64,000 nt of DNA, from positions 9,320,536 through 9,384,535 of the forward strand of contig NC_064534.1 in NCBI RefSeq assembly GCF_023856365.1, read 5' to 3'. The DNA comes from Brienomyrus brachyistius (Eukaryota; Chordata; Actinopteri; Osteoglossiformes; Mormyridae). Shown here piece by piece: positions 12,301-25,706 of this stretch. The position numbers were made by a program, and so were the translations under genes. Every line of letters begins with the position of its first letter. The first letter of the stretch is position 1. The notes below the pieces were generated by a model, which did not search any database, was not told the origin of the DNA, and was given only the letters and a program-made list of their open reading frames with translations.

Positions 12301-14439
12301 CTGCAAATGTCTCCCTGCGACATCCTCCTGACTTTGCGTGTCTCCAATGTGTTGGCCAACCTACATTCGGAACTCGAACATACACCCTTTCACACTTATT
12401 TGCAAAAGGGGATTTATTCAGTCCAGCTATCCCGGTGTGGATCCCCCGTCACACCCCCGACCAGGCATGCTTAGACAGCCTGTGGTTATTTAGACAACAA
12501 ATCCAAAAAATGAGCCTTTTCCACACTCGTATCCGAGTTCCTCTCCATCTACAGTGCCCATGTCCTTAATCACTGTGAGTTTAAATCTGTTTCTGTTGAG
12601 CTACCCTGGCGGACACAGAGGATCTCTTCAAAGAAAAAGATGCAGGATGGGAGGAAGGAATGGAGAAGGCCAGCTCCCCCACCCTGCTGGAGCTAGCCTG
12701 GAAGGGATCCAAGGCTTGCTGGAGTTTTTATAGAAGACCAGACCTCTTTTGGTTTATCTTCTCCATACTGCCACGGTATGCATGAGCCCAAACTCAATAT
12801 TCTACAACCATGAACTGCAGCAGAGAAGCTTTATGTGTAACGCTGGGTCTGTTTCACTTGGAGTGATTTATTTCCAATGACGAACTGACTTTTTGGTGAG
12901 TTTTAGCAGTGCCTCTCTCCATCAGCTTGGTTAAGTGCGTATGGCGATGTTCGGTTCCTGCAACGGGCACCACTAACGCCTTGTTGGCACGCCTCATTTG
13001 GTCAACCCAGCTCCCTCCCTGGCATCATTAGGCTTCCCTTCCAGATGGCAACGCGGGTGCCAGTTTGTGCCGGATGACAGTTTGCCTCTCGTCACAGGCG
13101 GGTGATCATCTGGCTTTTATTTGGGTCTCAGTCATCATCGACTCCATCAGCCTCGTTGACAGAAATAAAAAATAACACCAGAGTTTGTAAATACAGAACA
13201 ATAGTACTGGAAAGTAATTATACACCCATGCTGGAAATGACTGGCTTGCTCTGGAGCGTCACAGAATTATACACATATTTATGCACTTATTAATGTGGGG
13301 AATTAATACTGACTCCTACTTTAATATTATGTATATTTAATGTATAACTCCTGAAGTGAAAGTCCAAAAAAACTCAAACACAAATGAAAGTATGACAGAC
13401 AAAACTACTTCAGAACGAGCGAACTGTCATGCAATGGGAGAACAAGAATAACTCATTTTTATTTACGCCCATAGCCGATAAAATATGACGGAACACACTG
13501 AACCGGACCATTCAACTGCAGTGCCAGGTTTTCTGGTCCCTGAACCCATCGTACAGAACACGGCAAGAAATGGTCAACCATCAGAACCTGAGTCCACAGA
13601 CAAGAAGACTGACTGCAGGATGAAGCACAGCAGAAGCAGGACTCAAATGCAGACACCCGGAAGAATGAAGATGAGAAACCTGGACACAGGGACCAAGGAA
13701 CAGGGATGAAAAGCCTGGATCTTCGAAAGCGAAGCTTGGTGTTCTGTCTAAATAGACCTTGGAGTCCCTTACTTCTGGTTCAGAGCGAAGTCACACAGAC
13801 AAGTTTCCTTGTGAGAACATTCCCAAAAGTTTGGATATTTTCGCTATAAAAATAAGTGCAAAATCCCACAAAAATGTCCCCAGTTCAGAAGACATGTACA
13901 TATGCACATACACCCACAATATCTGTGACAATGTGCTTGAGCTTATCTGAATCGGGTAAGACAATGTCACGTGATCTAGACTTAAGGTTGTCTTGTAAGG
14001 TATCAAGGCTTGGGCTTGACACACAACCGTCACCTATTTGCGTTTGACACCAGGTCAAGCCGTAGCTGTTAAGTTAAAAATTAGTTGTTTTTTATTGGAC
14101 TAAGGGATTTGGGTAATGTTAGTGTGGAACCCTCCTGTGACAGAAAAGTAAGTGAACGTCGAGTGAGGTCATTAGCATGCTGGGTCTGAGGTGTTTCTGG
14201 AGTGAACATCATTAGCAAGATCGACAAGCTGTCCTGTCTAATACCTATGCAAATCACAGCCTTTTCTCTGTCGCAAAACAATGATTAGGCCATGATGGTG
14301 CTTAATAGGATCCCTTAGTCATTAAAGGCAAATTTGTTGTTTATAATGAACCCTGTGAGATATGTTAGCTTTAGTTAAACAAAGTGAGGCTTTGGCTTTA
14401 AAGTAGGTGAACTCAGCTTACAGCATGATTTCACATTGT
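9396..14439. other. long unique AT-rich stretch
   Basis: No recognisable exon or transposon. A small hairpin at about 10,605-10,633 (aggggggttgta facing tacaaccccct) is the only structured element I noted. ORFs of 60-130 codons have no family features. Confidence 0.5.
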
Positions 14440-15245
14440 GGGATGGCTCCATTGATCTCTAGGATTGGCCTGCTGACCTCTGAGGTTTCCCTGCTGATCT
14501 CTGGGATGACTCCTCTGTTCTCTGGGATGGGCCCACTGATCTCTGGGATGGGCCCACTGATTTCTGGGATGGGCCCACTGATCTCTGGGATGGCCCCACT
14601 GATCTCTGGGATGGGCCCACTGATCTCTGGGATGGGCCCCCTGATATCTGGGATGGGCCCACTGATCTCTGGGATGGCCCCCCTGATATCTGGGATGGGC
14701 CCACTGATCTCTGGGATGACTCCTCTGTTCTCTGGGATGGGCCCACTGATCTCTGGGATGACTCCTCTGTTCTCTGGGATGGGCCCACTGATCTCTGGGA
14801 TGGCCCCACTGATCTCTGGGTTGGGCCCCCTGATATCTGGGATGGGCCCACTGATCTCTGGGATGGCCCCACTGATCTCTGGGATGGGCCCCCTGATATC
14901 TGGGATGGGCCCACTGATCTCTGGGATGGCCCCACTGATCTCTGGGATGGGCCCCCTGATATCTGGGATGGGCCCACTGATCTCTGGGATGGCCCCACTG
15001 ATCTCTGGGATGGGCCCCCTGATATCTGGGATGGGCCCACTGATCTCTGGGATGGGCCCCCTGATATCTGGGATGGGCCCACTGATCTCTGGGATGGCCC
15101 CACTGATCTCTGGGATGGGACCCCTGATATCTGGGATGGGGACACTGATCTCTGGGATGGGCCCACTGATCTCTGGGATGGCCCCACTGATCTCTGGGAT
15201 GGGCCCCCTGATATCTGGGATGGCCCCAGTAATTTCTGGGATTGT
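14440..15245. repeat. 21-bp minisatellite with 63-bp higher-order unit
   Basis: About 38 tandem units of 21 bp, close to gatctctgggatgggcccact, with three common variants (gggccc, ggcccc, and gatatc replacing gatctc). Between about 14,800 and 15,060 the variants recur in a fixed order every 63 bp. Because 21 is a multiple of three, several frames stay open on both strands (heptad SGMGPLI on plus). This explains the long ORFs of 276-320 codons, which I do not call genes. Confidence 0.93.
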
Positions 15246-16052
15246 CCCGCGATCTCTGCAATGGCCCCCTGAGCTCTATACATCATTTGCAACAGCATCT
15301 TTATTTCATGCCTATTACCTTTGCTCCCAAAATTACCCATCTGGCCTAGAAGCTACCAAAAACATCTAACAGATTTCTGGGTGAATACAAAAATATCTAT
15401 GTTGCCCTTAACAGCATCAGTGATATAAAAAAACACAAGATGAGCAGTGAGGATAGCTAATGGATGCTTCTGTTTGCAGAGATGACGAATTTGGAAAACT
15501 GGAGTTTGGAAAATCTTATATGACATACAGAAATTGGGATTTTGGTAACTCATTTCTCTAAGCCTGTCAATTTCCTGAGAACCATACATGAATATTTGCT
15601 ATTTACAAATCTGGATCTGAAGATATGAGACTAGCTGTTGAGCATGAGGCTTGAACACTCGGTGTTTCAACACCTGCTGTCAACATCTGATGCAGCAGTA
15701 AATCTGAGATCCTCACACAGGCAGAGCCATGTTTAGGGAGGTGTGGCCGTTGCAACTGCATCAGGCCCCGCACTCCAGGGGCCGCCACACTCCAGGGGCC
15801 CCCACACTTTGGGGGACCCCACTCAAAAGGGAAAACTTTCTAGGTAATGATACCTAGGCCAAATAATGATAAGTAATACATTTTTTTCATAGATTGCATA
15901 TATCATCTGAATACATTATTTTGCCGAAATATTATAGCGGTAGCACTATACATATTTGTCATGTACAGTTCGTACATAATTTTCTGTTCAGTACACAGAA
16001 TAAAACAAATTAATACATTTATTGACATGTAGAGAACTTAAATTCAGAAGTA
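15246..16052. other. no gene seen
   Basis: Unique sequence between the minisatellite and the full-length SINE. A short direct repeat (cactccaggggcc twice near 15,770) is present. Confidence 0.5.
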
Positions 16053-16066
16053 GATGTTCCACATGG

Positions 16067-16422
16067 GGGGTGGCATGTGGTGCAGTGGTTAGCACTGTTT
16101 CCTCACACCTCTGGGACCCAGGTTCGAGTCTCCACCTGGGTCACATGTGTGTGGAGTTTGCATGTTCTCCCCATGTCGTCGTGGGGTTTCCTCCGGGTAC
16201 TCCGGTTTCCCCCCACAGTCCAAAAACATGCTGAGGCTAATTGGAGTTGCTAAATTGCCCGTAGGTGTGCATGTGTGAGTGACTGGTGTGTGAGTGTGCC
16301 CTGCGATGGGCTGGCCCCCCATCCTGGGTTGTTCCCTGCCTCGTGCCCATTGCTTCCGGGATAGGCTCCGGATCCCCCGCAACCCAGTAGGATAAGCGGT
16401 TTGGAAAATGGATGGATGGATG
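16067..16422 (+). mobile_element. full-length tRNA-derived SINE with perfect 14-bp TSD
   Basis: Complete plus-strand copy: A box (tggtgcagtggttagcac), B box (ggttcgagtctcc), core, and (ATGG)n tail. The direct repeat GATGTTCCACATGG occurs at 16053-16066 and 16423-16436. This is the reference copy of the family in the window, and its intact TSD suggests a fairly recent insertion. Confidence 0.9.
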
Positions 16423-16436
16423 GATGTTCCACATGG

Positions 16437-19419
16437 AACATATTATGCTAATTCTGGCTGTGAATTGGTTATGGCTAATGCTGAAATGCACCAGCGATGG
16501 AGGGAGAGTAGTTAAGACTAAGAATGGCTTTCGCTCCTGTTATACCGAATTTGGCTATGCTGCTGAAAACACATCCAACGTGCCAACGCATTTGGTACGA
16601 CGTCATCCAGCTGCATTCATGACCAGAGCAATTATGAAACAGAAAGTTATTCTCTCCATGGTGTTTAAAGGCCTCTTTTCAAGGAAATTGTACATCTACA
16701 GATATGAGACCATACTCAGTAGCAGAGAGCATGCAATTTATTTGTGATAGATATTATATTATTATTATTATTTTTCTATTATTATAGATTGCTATAATAT
16801 TAGATTTTGAAATTTAGATTTTATTTTGCATAGTTGTTTTTACAATGTGCAAAGAAGCATCTCTTAGATTTTGTTATTCAGACACATCAACAGACACAAA
16901 GCCTTTTGGGGGCTTTACAACTGTTCCCAATAGTGTTTGCAGTTTGCGTGAACCCAAAACTGAGATTTTTACTGAAACGTGAGTTTTACTGATCCGTTCC
17001 TTCTAAATACATACCGGAAATACGCTTAATCTAAATCTTGTCTTGGACATGTGATCCCCTGTGTGGCAGGGTGACAGCGTAGACTGTCAGCAACCGGTGG
17101 GTTAATATCCTGAGTTATCGTTGCATCTGTATTACAATGACCAACAAGCAGGCACAGTGACTTCCATTACTTGGTTTATGTTGGTCTCAGCTGGGACCCC
17201 GGATAAGCTGAATCACCCTGAGCCCTGTCCCTCCTCAGAAACAGGCCTGCACTCGCTTGTTTTAGAATGGTGAAGGATGGAAAAGGCCTTGAAGGAAACT
17301 GCATGCTTGAGGCATTTACATTTGTTCTATTTTTAATTGATGACCAATAATGCAGTTGCAGTTCTAGGCCGTTCCGACTGAAGGGCCACACTGGAGCCAG
17401 TCGTCCTGTTAGAGGGGGGCAGATGCTTTATACCTTAATGCCCACCAAGTATTATTTATGCAATTCAGTTATTAGTACAAATATGTAACTCATTCTGATT
17501 TCTAGTTTAGACTGTCTTGCTTCCACGAGCTTGATTATTTCTTTCGTTCGTTAACTTTGCTTTTCAGGAACTGAAGTGACTCGACCACCGGGGCACCTGC
17601 GTTAAGAGTCCGTCGAGAAAATGTGCTTACGTTTGTTTCGCCTGTTACCACCGCACCCACATATATCAATGTAAATAATAATAATAATAATAATTCATTT
17701 ATTTCAGACCCAAGTAGCACACGTATTTAGGGGGGGTCATGCCAGTTGACATGGAGGCACTGCCCCCCCCCCCACCCCCACCCCCCCAGACCTGCCCCTG
17801 CAAAAATAACAAACTAAACACAAACCTAAACGTAAAAGCAAGCAAAATGTGTACAGTGTGATACTAAGCAAAACACAGTGGCATTTACCAGAGCTTACAC
17901 CATCTACCAAGGTGTTTATTCCCTGCTTCTCGTTAGTTGCTGGGAGGTCTCACCCCATGTCATCCGAGCAGCTGTAATTAGAGATATGATCGTCATTAAT
18001 CAGAAGTGAGATGTGCAGGTACAGGTGGTGGCAAAAGCTCACCCTCACCTCTCTCTGTGACCTTTCCCTGATTCACAAGAACAACAGGGGAACTTGAATC
18101 GGAAACAGCAGACACATGCAAGAGTGCATCACGCGGAGAACCTGCAGCCAAGGCTGGTCATTGTCTAGGTGTAGGAGAAAATGATCGAATTTAAATTCAA
18201 AGAACCTAGTGCAGTAAGGTCACTCAGAAGCACTACTGGGCACTTCCTCCAAGTGCAAATCCATAATATAACACCATAGTCAAGACTTACTGTTTCCTCA
18301 TACTCAGCACTTAGGACAATGTAATTTTTCATGTCTTCATTGAGCACATTGATCCAACATTCACTGTCTCTGTTGTTGAAAGTATCTGACCCTCTAGGAT
18401 AATAAGCTTTATTGATGGGGCAATTTGAGTCAGATATTCCAGTCAATTAGATGACAGTCGGGAGTGAGTTTTATTGTACCATCCCAATAAAAAAAAATGT
18501 AACTGGTTGTCGATATCTGGGTCCACTCTTCACAACATTGTTTTGTGGTAGTTAATCATGTTCTGATTAGAAGAGTTTCTGATGACCTCAGAAAAAGAAT
18601 TGCTGAGACTCATAAGTCTAGAATGGGGTGCAGATGTAAAATACCATATCTAAGGACCATAGTCTCCATCAGCCATTGTCAGCAAGAAAGTAAAATAATG
18701 AAGAAAATCCAATACCATTATTAATCCTTACAGAAATCACTGCAAAAGCAAGGCAATACAACACTACGAGAGCAGAAGACTCAAAAGTAATATCTGTGGG
18801 TTTGGTTAATGTCAGGATTCATGAGTTGACTGTAAAGAAAACACTAAAGAAACAACATGGTACGCAAGGGGAGGCCTTAGCTTTCTAAAAAGCACATTTC
18901 GGAACATCTCAAATTTTCAGAAGACCACTTCATTAATAGGTGGTAACTTGTTGCAAGGTACAACCTGACATTTCCCCTCTATCCTTAAAGACCCCTGGTC
19001 TCCATCTCCACCTACAGCTAAATGTGCTATTATGACTTACATGAGAATCACATTTAGTCTTAGAACAATTCAGGTATACAGATTGTAGATGATTCGCAAG
19101 CATTCTCACACCGCTCTCTGGAATGAAGGGTCATTTTCATCTAGGAAGGATGTAATCGCGCTCCTGGCCATATGGACTGTGGATGCCTTTCAAAGAACTC
19201 TTTTGTCAATGTCTTGGACCTGTCTACAAATCTCATTTACGTGGAAATGGCAGCTCTGGGACACCTGCATAGAACCTGTGACTTTATTCTAGAAAGGTTA
19301 ATGGAGGTTGATCTCCTGCTATTGTGGCTGCTCATTTAACTTAAAAGGTTATAATCTTTATGTTAGCACAAGGTAAACTTAAAAGCAGAACTGAGGGAAA
19401 ATAAAACTGTACTGTAGTT
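16437..19419. other. no gene seen
   Basis: Unique DNA with (TTA)n at about 16,757, (AAT)n at 17,674 and a C-rich tract. No expected tmem132d-like exon could be confirmed here. Confidence 0.5.
17761..17790. repeat. C-rich tract
   Basis: Runs of C broken by single A residues. They follow an (AAT)n stretch at about 17,674-17,692. Confidence 0.9.
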
Positions 19420-19830
19420 ATCCTGGGTAGGGCTGCAGGGGGCCTAAAGTCTGTTCCAGATAGCAGAAGGTAGATGGATGGGAAGCCAGTCCATAGCAGG
19501 GCACAGAGACACTAAATCATACATTATATGCAATTTAGAGACACCAATTAACCTAACCACATGTCTTTGTACTGCAGATGGAAGTTAGAGTGTCCAGGGG
19601 AAATCCTGGGTGTGTTTCCATTAAACTCCCATTAGCAGCTACATGGTTGGGCCCATTCAGTTGCATGGTTCCAACTATGAAAGCGTTGTAAGCAACTATG
19701 CTTTTGGAAAACGCACCCGCCGGGAATGTAACTGCAAGCTCCCCATACACAGAACAGGGGTGAGCCTCAAGTCCCCAGTCCTGAAGGTGTGAGGCAACAG
19801 CACTGCTCACTGAGTCAACATACTTCTCCA
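19420..19830 (-). mobile_element. old SINE copy with internal extra sequence
   Basis: The tail block, 'gccagtccatagcagggcac', 'caatttagagacaccaatta', 'gcaagctccccatacacaga' and a 'gtgtgaggcaacagcactgc' head region appear in order on the minus strand. About 110 bases in the middle (19,612-19,730) do not fit the family and look inserted. Confidence 0.6.
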
Positions 19831-20067
19831 TAAATATACAAATTCCAGAGCAGCACTTCATCATGACAAGTATCTGAGGGCATCAGTTACTTTAAATATT
19901 GTATCCATTTTAGCTTCTACCTAAGAATTCAAACTACATGAACAAAAACCAAGACTATGAAAGGGGGGGGGGGAAGGAGTAAGATTATGTCAGGTTTGTG
20001 GAGATAGGTATGGGGAGCCCAGGGCTACCCATGACAGGGGTCAGCAGTTGGCCTTCAGGCGTGTACC

Positions 20068-20094
20068 CCACCACCACCACCACCACCACCACCT
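20068..20094. repeat. (CCA)n trinucleotide repeat
   Basis: Nine to ten CCA/CAC units. They give apparent poly-His and poly-Thr ORFs that are not genes. Confidence 0.9.
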
Positions 20095-20497
20095 CCGATC
20101 GGACGGAGCAGCATGTGAGACGGATGGCAGGTGTAGTGGAGCCAAGGAACGAAGAGCCTCACAAGCTGCCAGATCCACTCACCATCCGTCACCTCCATCT
20201 CGGTGCTCTCGTCCAGCGGAAGCCGAGCCATTAGCCGAACGTGAAAAGACTTCACCTTGTCAGGACAGCCTGGCCTTATTTCTCCCCTCCACCTTGCCAT
20301 CCAGGTCACCCCAGGGATGGCCCCGTAAACAGCTTGACACAGAATGACCCAGAACATCGCTCCTCTTACATTTTACGCTCAACAGTGTTGCGTTTCCCTC
20401 CCTCTCAACAAGATACTGGCTGAGCATTTAGATTGTTCTTTTTAAAATGGTTTCATTATTAAAAATCACAGTTTATTGTTCAGAATTATAGTGTGTG

Positions 20498-21727
20498 TAA
20501 TGTCCTGCCTGTCTTGTCCGCCTAACCCTCCTGTCTCCTCCTTGATGTGAGCCTGATGAGCCATGCCTGTTACCCCTCAGTAGTCTTACAGTAGTCTGTA
20601 TTTAAGTGCCTGTCTGTCTCGTCAGTCCCAGTTGGATCACTGACATCTACCTTCCTCTTATCTGTGCCCTTCCCTGTATCAGTCTTTCCGCCTTGACCCC
20701 TCATGGTCCCATTTGTTTTCCAGCCCCTGTTTAGTTTTGATTTAATAAAGCCCCTTTCATTCATCTTACACCTGCCTTGGAGTCCTTCATCTCACCAACC
20801 ATGACAGAATGACCGGACTCCTGACAAAACCTCGTGGCTTGTACTTCAGTCCTGGCTTTCAGGCTGCTCTGCATCCAATGGACTGGATACCCCAATTTCC
20901 CCCAGATCCAGATACCACTAAGGTCACCAGAGCCATGGGACCCGTCAGAGTCATCCTGCCTGTGACCCAAGGACTTCTCTCTCCCTCCTGGATGTCCTCG
21001 TAGAGTTGAGGCAAAATCCCGTCGTGTAGAAAGTGCCTGAGGCCAGAGCGCTCTTCATGCAAGCTGGGAAGATACTGGCTTGGCTCACCCCAGGGCAGGG
21101 AAGGTCTGGCACTGTATGTGGGAGATGCAGTGGCCAATCAAGTGTGAACCCACTCTTCGCACCGCTTCCCCACAGCATGAAGCTGCTCTGCCCACCGCTT
21201 CCCACAACTAGGCACAGCTCCGCCCTCTATCTCCAGTCACAGGAGAACAACGAGGAGGGATCCCCACCTGAGCCGGGGCATCAAGAACGCTGCTTTTGAA
21301 TGAACCTGCTCTTCCCGCCGTGACCATGGTTGGTGTGGTGTGTGTGTGTGGTGTCTATCCCATGTACCCTGTCGGTCCTGCTGTGCCCTATCCTATCCGG
21401 TGCCCTATCTGTCCCTGGCTGTGTCTGCCCCGGTGCCCGGTCCCCTTGGTCCCCTTTCCTGTTTGTCCCTCGTGCCTGGAGGACATGCTTTTGGGGGGGG
21501 GGGGGGGGGGGGGTACATTAATGTCCTTCCCATCATGTCCACCTGAGCCTCCGTGATGTGACCCTGATGACCCAAGTCTGTTACTTGTTGCCTCTCATTG
21601 GTCCTTAAGTAACTATTTTTTTTGTCAGTCCCAGTTCAATCCTTAACGTCTACCTTTGGTTCAATAAAGCCCTTTTCTGTTTTTCTTTGACCTGCCTTTG
21701 AGTCCTTTGTCTCGTATATCATGACAG
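20498..21727 (+). mobile_element. Gypsy-like LTR retrotransposon with most of the interior deleted
   Basis: Two diverged direct repeats flank about 710 bp. The left LTR is 20,498-20,807 and the right LTR 21,520-21,727. Both begin AATGTCC(T/TT), share 'gtgagcctgatgag'/'gtgaccctgatgac' and 'gtcagtcccagtt', carry AATAAAGCCC (20,744; 21,663), and end with a 'gagtcctt...catgacag' block. A 21-base G run just before the right LTR (21,493-21,513) sits where the polypurine tract belongs. No gag or pol motif survives. Confidence 0.7.
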
Positions 21728-24474
21728 TGTGTCTATAATTATTATATATAAGTACGGCAAAAGTTCTTGGTGAGCCAATGTGCAGATTATAGCCTAATAC
21801 CCAGATAAATCTGCATTCCTTGCACTAACTAAATTCCCCGGTGCCATTTACATGTTAATCACCGACTGTCTTCAGGGAGGGACCCAGCCGCATCTTGCCA
21901 AACCCAATCCAAGTCTGAGGCCAAATATCCCATAACCCCGCATTGCTCCTAAAAGGGACGTCGTGAGTGCAGATTATTTAAAAATTTTGACATATTGCTT
22001 TATTGATCAAAGCTTGAAAAATATTTTTCTTCAATAATCGGTACCTATTTATGAGCATGCGGTAGCAGCGCATACGTTTCCACGGCTACTTGTATGATGC
22101 GTGAAAACACTTAGGTTGCGAATTTTTATTTCATTTAGCTTAACCCACTGGCTCCTGTCTCGCGTCCATTGTGTGCAGGAGCCTTGGAGTTTTTCTGCAG
22201 TTGCTAAGCATCCTTTCAACCAATCAGACTACACATGGTTTATCCTGGTCACTGTAGGAAGGTTTCTGTTGCACAGGGACTGAAACGAACGTCTTCTCTC
22301 GCCCTGACCTTATCTCACACGTGTCACAGCTGAATGTCCCTGGCCAGCGGGCTGCTCCATGCCATGACAGTGAGGGACTGTGGGAAAGAAACGTCTTGGT
22401 AACTACGGGTCCTACCAAACCTCTGGGGTAGTATGGCTGAAAAAAACTTGAAGGGGCTGTCTGTGAAGATGTTTGTGTGTGGGGGGGGGGGGGGATATAC
22501 TCCAACAATTCAAACTACCTCTCAGACCTCGGAAGACTTTTTAAAATATGCGATTTCAGAATGTGTTGATCCATCCATCCATTTTCCAAACCGCTTATCC
22601 TACTGGGTCGCGGGGGGTCCGGAGCCTATCCCGGAAGCAACGGGCACGAGGCAGGGAACAACCCAGGATGGGGGGGCCCAGCCCATCGCAGTAATCTGCT
22701 TGACGCTCTAACATTTTATTGAGATAAACTAACCCACAGTTTGGAGTGATTAAATGGGAAATGCTATCCTAACACTGTTTTCCGCTTCTGGGTACTTGTG
22801 ATACTGTATATCACCGTGTTCTTCAGAGCATTTCAAGGAGCGTTCATCTCTCTTAATTGCCCTGGAACTGTCCTGATGCAGATTGCTGTATGCCATTGCT
22901 GTGACAGGTGTATATTAGTGGCAGGAGGATATAAGAATTACACTATTGAGACAATTCTAGAAAAGTCTCCATTCTCAGGGCCACCAGAGAACAGCTGCCA
23001 TTTACCGTATTCAACAGAAATGAGACCTGTTGGTGACTACAAGCCCAAGTGACTGACACCTCCATTTGACCCTGCCGACACCAGATAACGGGGGTTATCT
23101 GGGGTTAACACTGAAGTGCATTCTGAAGGACGGGGGGAGCTCCAATGTCCAGTCGCTCTTGCCTCGATTGCACCCTCTCCTTCTGAAGTGTCCTGATTGG
23201 CTGTAGAGGAAGTAGGTGAGGCTTTATTGGACTTAAAACACTTTAGCATCCTCCTGTTCCCCTTAGGGCTGTGCTCCAGTCAGGTTTTTTCACAGTTCAC
23301 CTTTGGAGGCTAATAGTCATTAGCCGCTACTGCTGCTTCTCGCGGGAGCAGCCCAGCAGCATAATGCCGGCAGGGCGGCCAATCATTAGCGTAAATAAAT
23401 TGTCTTTGTGACAAGAAACAAAGAAGGGCAACCTGTGTAATGAATACCAAGAGATGTTCTCAAAGAGCTTACTTTTTTCCCCCTCCCCCCCATCTTTGCA
23501 TCCTTCATGGATCTGGTCTATAACGAGCAGAGGTCTGCGATTTATCCTGGTAGCTCTTTTAACACAGTCACGTCCATGGGGGATTTGTGACAGGCTTCCA
23601 TGGAGCCTGCCGGAACTGCTGATTGCCTTTACCGCAGAGAGCGGTCTGTCCGTTGTTGCGGTGTTTCTGCCAGGATCTTGTCACCTGGCCATATGAATAT
23701 GGGCCCAACTGATGCTGGTGCACAAGGCCTTCAAAGTGAGCCCCGCAGATTGGCGGCCTCAGCCATGACCGCATCAAGGTTTATATGTCAGTGCCTCACC
23801 CCCTGCAGCTCAGCCGCAAGAGGGTGATCGGTCCATGCCAGCTAGTTGTCACCTCAGCACAACTGCCCCTTTTAGGTACTTCTCATCCGCATGGTGCCTT
23901 GTCCATATTGACCTACCTTGCCACTGCTGACTGTTCAGTGCATGTCACCATGAAGAGATGACATGAAGAAGCACAGCTGCAGGGGGCTTTCCTCATTGGC
24001 TGAGAGGAATCCCGTGCAGAATCTGGTGCAGAAAGCAGCAGAGCACCTAGTTTGGTGCCACGTCTTCGTTATCGAAATTGTTAGCGTCAGCATTTAGGCT
24101 GCAGGATTATCTGCAGGCATTGTTTGTTGACGTGGAGAAAAGCTTACCACCGTGCTTAGTACATCACATGACGCAAAGAAAAGCTACCCCAAAGGGAGAA
24201 TGCTCAATGAGAGGGGACGCCATGCCTGCGATTAGATGTTCACAACTTCGGATCCCAGCATTAACTGCGCGGTTTTGCTGAGAAAAGCCCTTAACTTGTA
24301 ATTTTGCTCCAGGGACTGACCCTTTGTTCAATTGTATGGTGCTTTGGGAAAAATAATCAGCCAAAGAAATAAAAAGTAAGGCTTCAGCTTCAGCCAGATT
24401 CGAATCAGTTTCTTCTGTGCTTTGGTTTAAAGGTGATTTTTAATCAGACAAGTGTCCCTTAAAGTGTGACTGTT
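21728..24474. other. no gene seen apart from a SINE fragment
   Basis: Unique sequence around the SINE piece at 22,567. A G tract lies at 22,481-22,494. Short ORFs only. Confidence 0.5.
22567..22691 (-). mobile_element. SINE 3' fragment, antisense
   Basis: Tail-proximal 125 bp of the same SINE: (ATGG)n tail, the 'aagcggtttggaaaatgg' block and the 'cgatgggctgg' block on the minus strand. It is truncated abruptly at 22,691. Confidence 0.85.
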
Positions 24475-24684
24475 TGTGTGCGTGTGCATGTATGTGTGTG
24501 TGTGTAGGTGAGATATACATTACATTGTGGGGACCATTTTTTTCAGTCCCCACAAGGGGAAATTCACTAAAAATGTTAAAAGTCTTGTATTTTGTTTGGT
24601 TAGAGTTTTCCCCATACAAATAATTGGAGAGTTTCCACAAAGGTATAGATACCTAATCTCTGTGTGTGTGTGTGTGTGTGTGTG
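24475..24684. repeat. (GT)n-bounded dispersed repeat, copy 2
   Basis: 'gtgtgtgtgtgtaggtgag', 'tacattgtggggacc', 'cagtccccacaaggggaaat' and 'gttttccccatacaaat' lie between GT tracts; the right tract is 24,660-24,684. Confidence 0.65.
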
Positions 24685-24696
24685 CATTTTTTGATG

Positions 24697-24800
24697 GACC
24701 TGATGGAATGTTCACCTGCCTTGTGCCCTTTTTCCTAGGATAAGATCCAGGCCCCCGGTAATCAGTTCTGGGATAATTGCGGGTTGGTAACCGAGTATGT
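24697..24800 (+). mobile_element. SINE 3' fragment (old)
   Basis: 'cacctgccttgtgccc', 'cctaggataagatccaggc' and 'ggataattgcgggttgg' follow the order of the SINE 3' end but are strongly diverged. Confidence 0.45.
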
Positions 24801-25469
24801 CTGAAAGGTGTAACCAGGAAATAAAGCAGAAAGGGGTGACACTTTTTGACTATCCTCCCATCCAGCTATTCATTTCCATATTTTACCCATATGTGTGATT
24901 AAGGTGGGTGCAACAGCTTGCTTGGCTGTTCCGATGTCTTTTGGTAATATGGTCTGACATTTGCTGGGTCGGGATGCACAGCTTTCTTCTTAGAAGTGTA
25001 TTTAGCCTGAGGGCTTGACTTTGGACTTTTCATTCTTTTTTTTGCAGGGTGAGATAAAAGTGACCATTAATAATTTATAATTAAGCCATTTAGCAAGCAA
25101 TTGTGATGAATGAATTCCTTTTAGTTAACCGTACAATTATTTGGCAGTACATGGCTTTTCTGAGTTTTTAGCATATTATTTTATTTGTAACTTGCTTAAA
25201 TTTTCCTACAGTTCTTCATGGCTCAGTGTGACATTATTGTTTAACCCTAACTCTAACCCCGCCCCTGATTTTTCAACAGGACCGTTGAATTGGGGGTGTG
25301 TCTGTCTGCTTAGCCACATCCAACAAACTGTGCGACCCCATGTATTGGGAGGGGCCCCCAGACCGAGAAACGGCAGGTGTCCTGGAGCAAACCAGAAACG
25401 ATAAACTTCACCTCTGCACATATCTGAAATGACATCGCTTATATTTTATAGCCATATACATTTCAGGAG

Positions 25470-25706
25470 CAGCACAGTAACTCAGTGGGCAGTACCCTTG
25501 CTTCACACCACCCAGGTGGGCTTGTGGAGTTTGCATGTTTTTCCTGTGTTGGCTTTTCCTCTGGCTATTTCAGTGTCCTCCTGCAGTACAAGGACATGCA
25601 CTTAAGCTAATGGGTGTCTGAGAATTATATGTGTGAATGTATATGAGTTTGTGTCCTACAATGGAATGGCATCCTGTCCAAAAGGTACCCCGCCTCAAGC
25701 CCTACG
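25470..25706 (+). mobile_element. old SINE copy, interrupted by a MITE
   Basis: Head-like 'cacagtaactcagtgggcag', 'gtggagtttgcatgtttttc' and 'atggaatggcatcctgtcc' occur in SINE order. The tail (gatctgggtaagtggttg) resumes after the hairpin element at 25,707-25,850. Confidence 0.6.

Noticed and set aside
14407..15369. 320-codon plus-strand ORF and 276/293-codon minus-strand ORFs
   Set aside because: They are made by the 21-bp tandem repeat, which preserves frame on both strands. There is no domain, and the three frames are equally open.
17080..17130. Possible tmem132d-like exon with WVNILS
   Set aside because: Only five residues match (the family has GVNILSAQ) and the flanks show no further similarity, so chance is likely.
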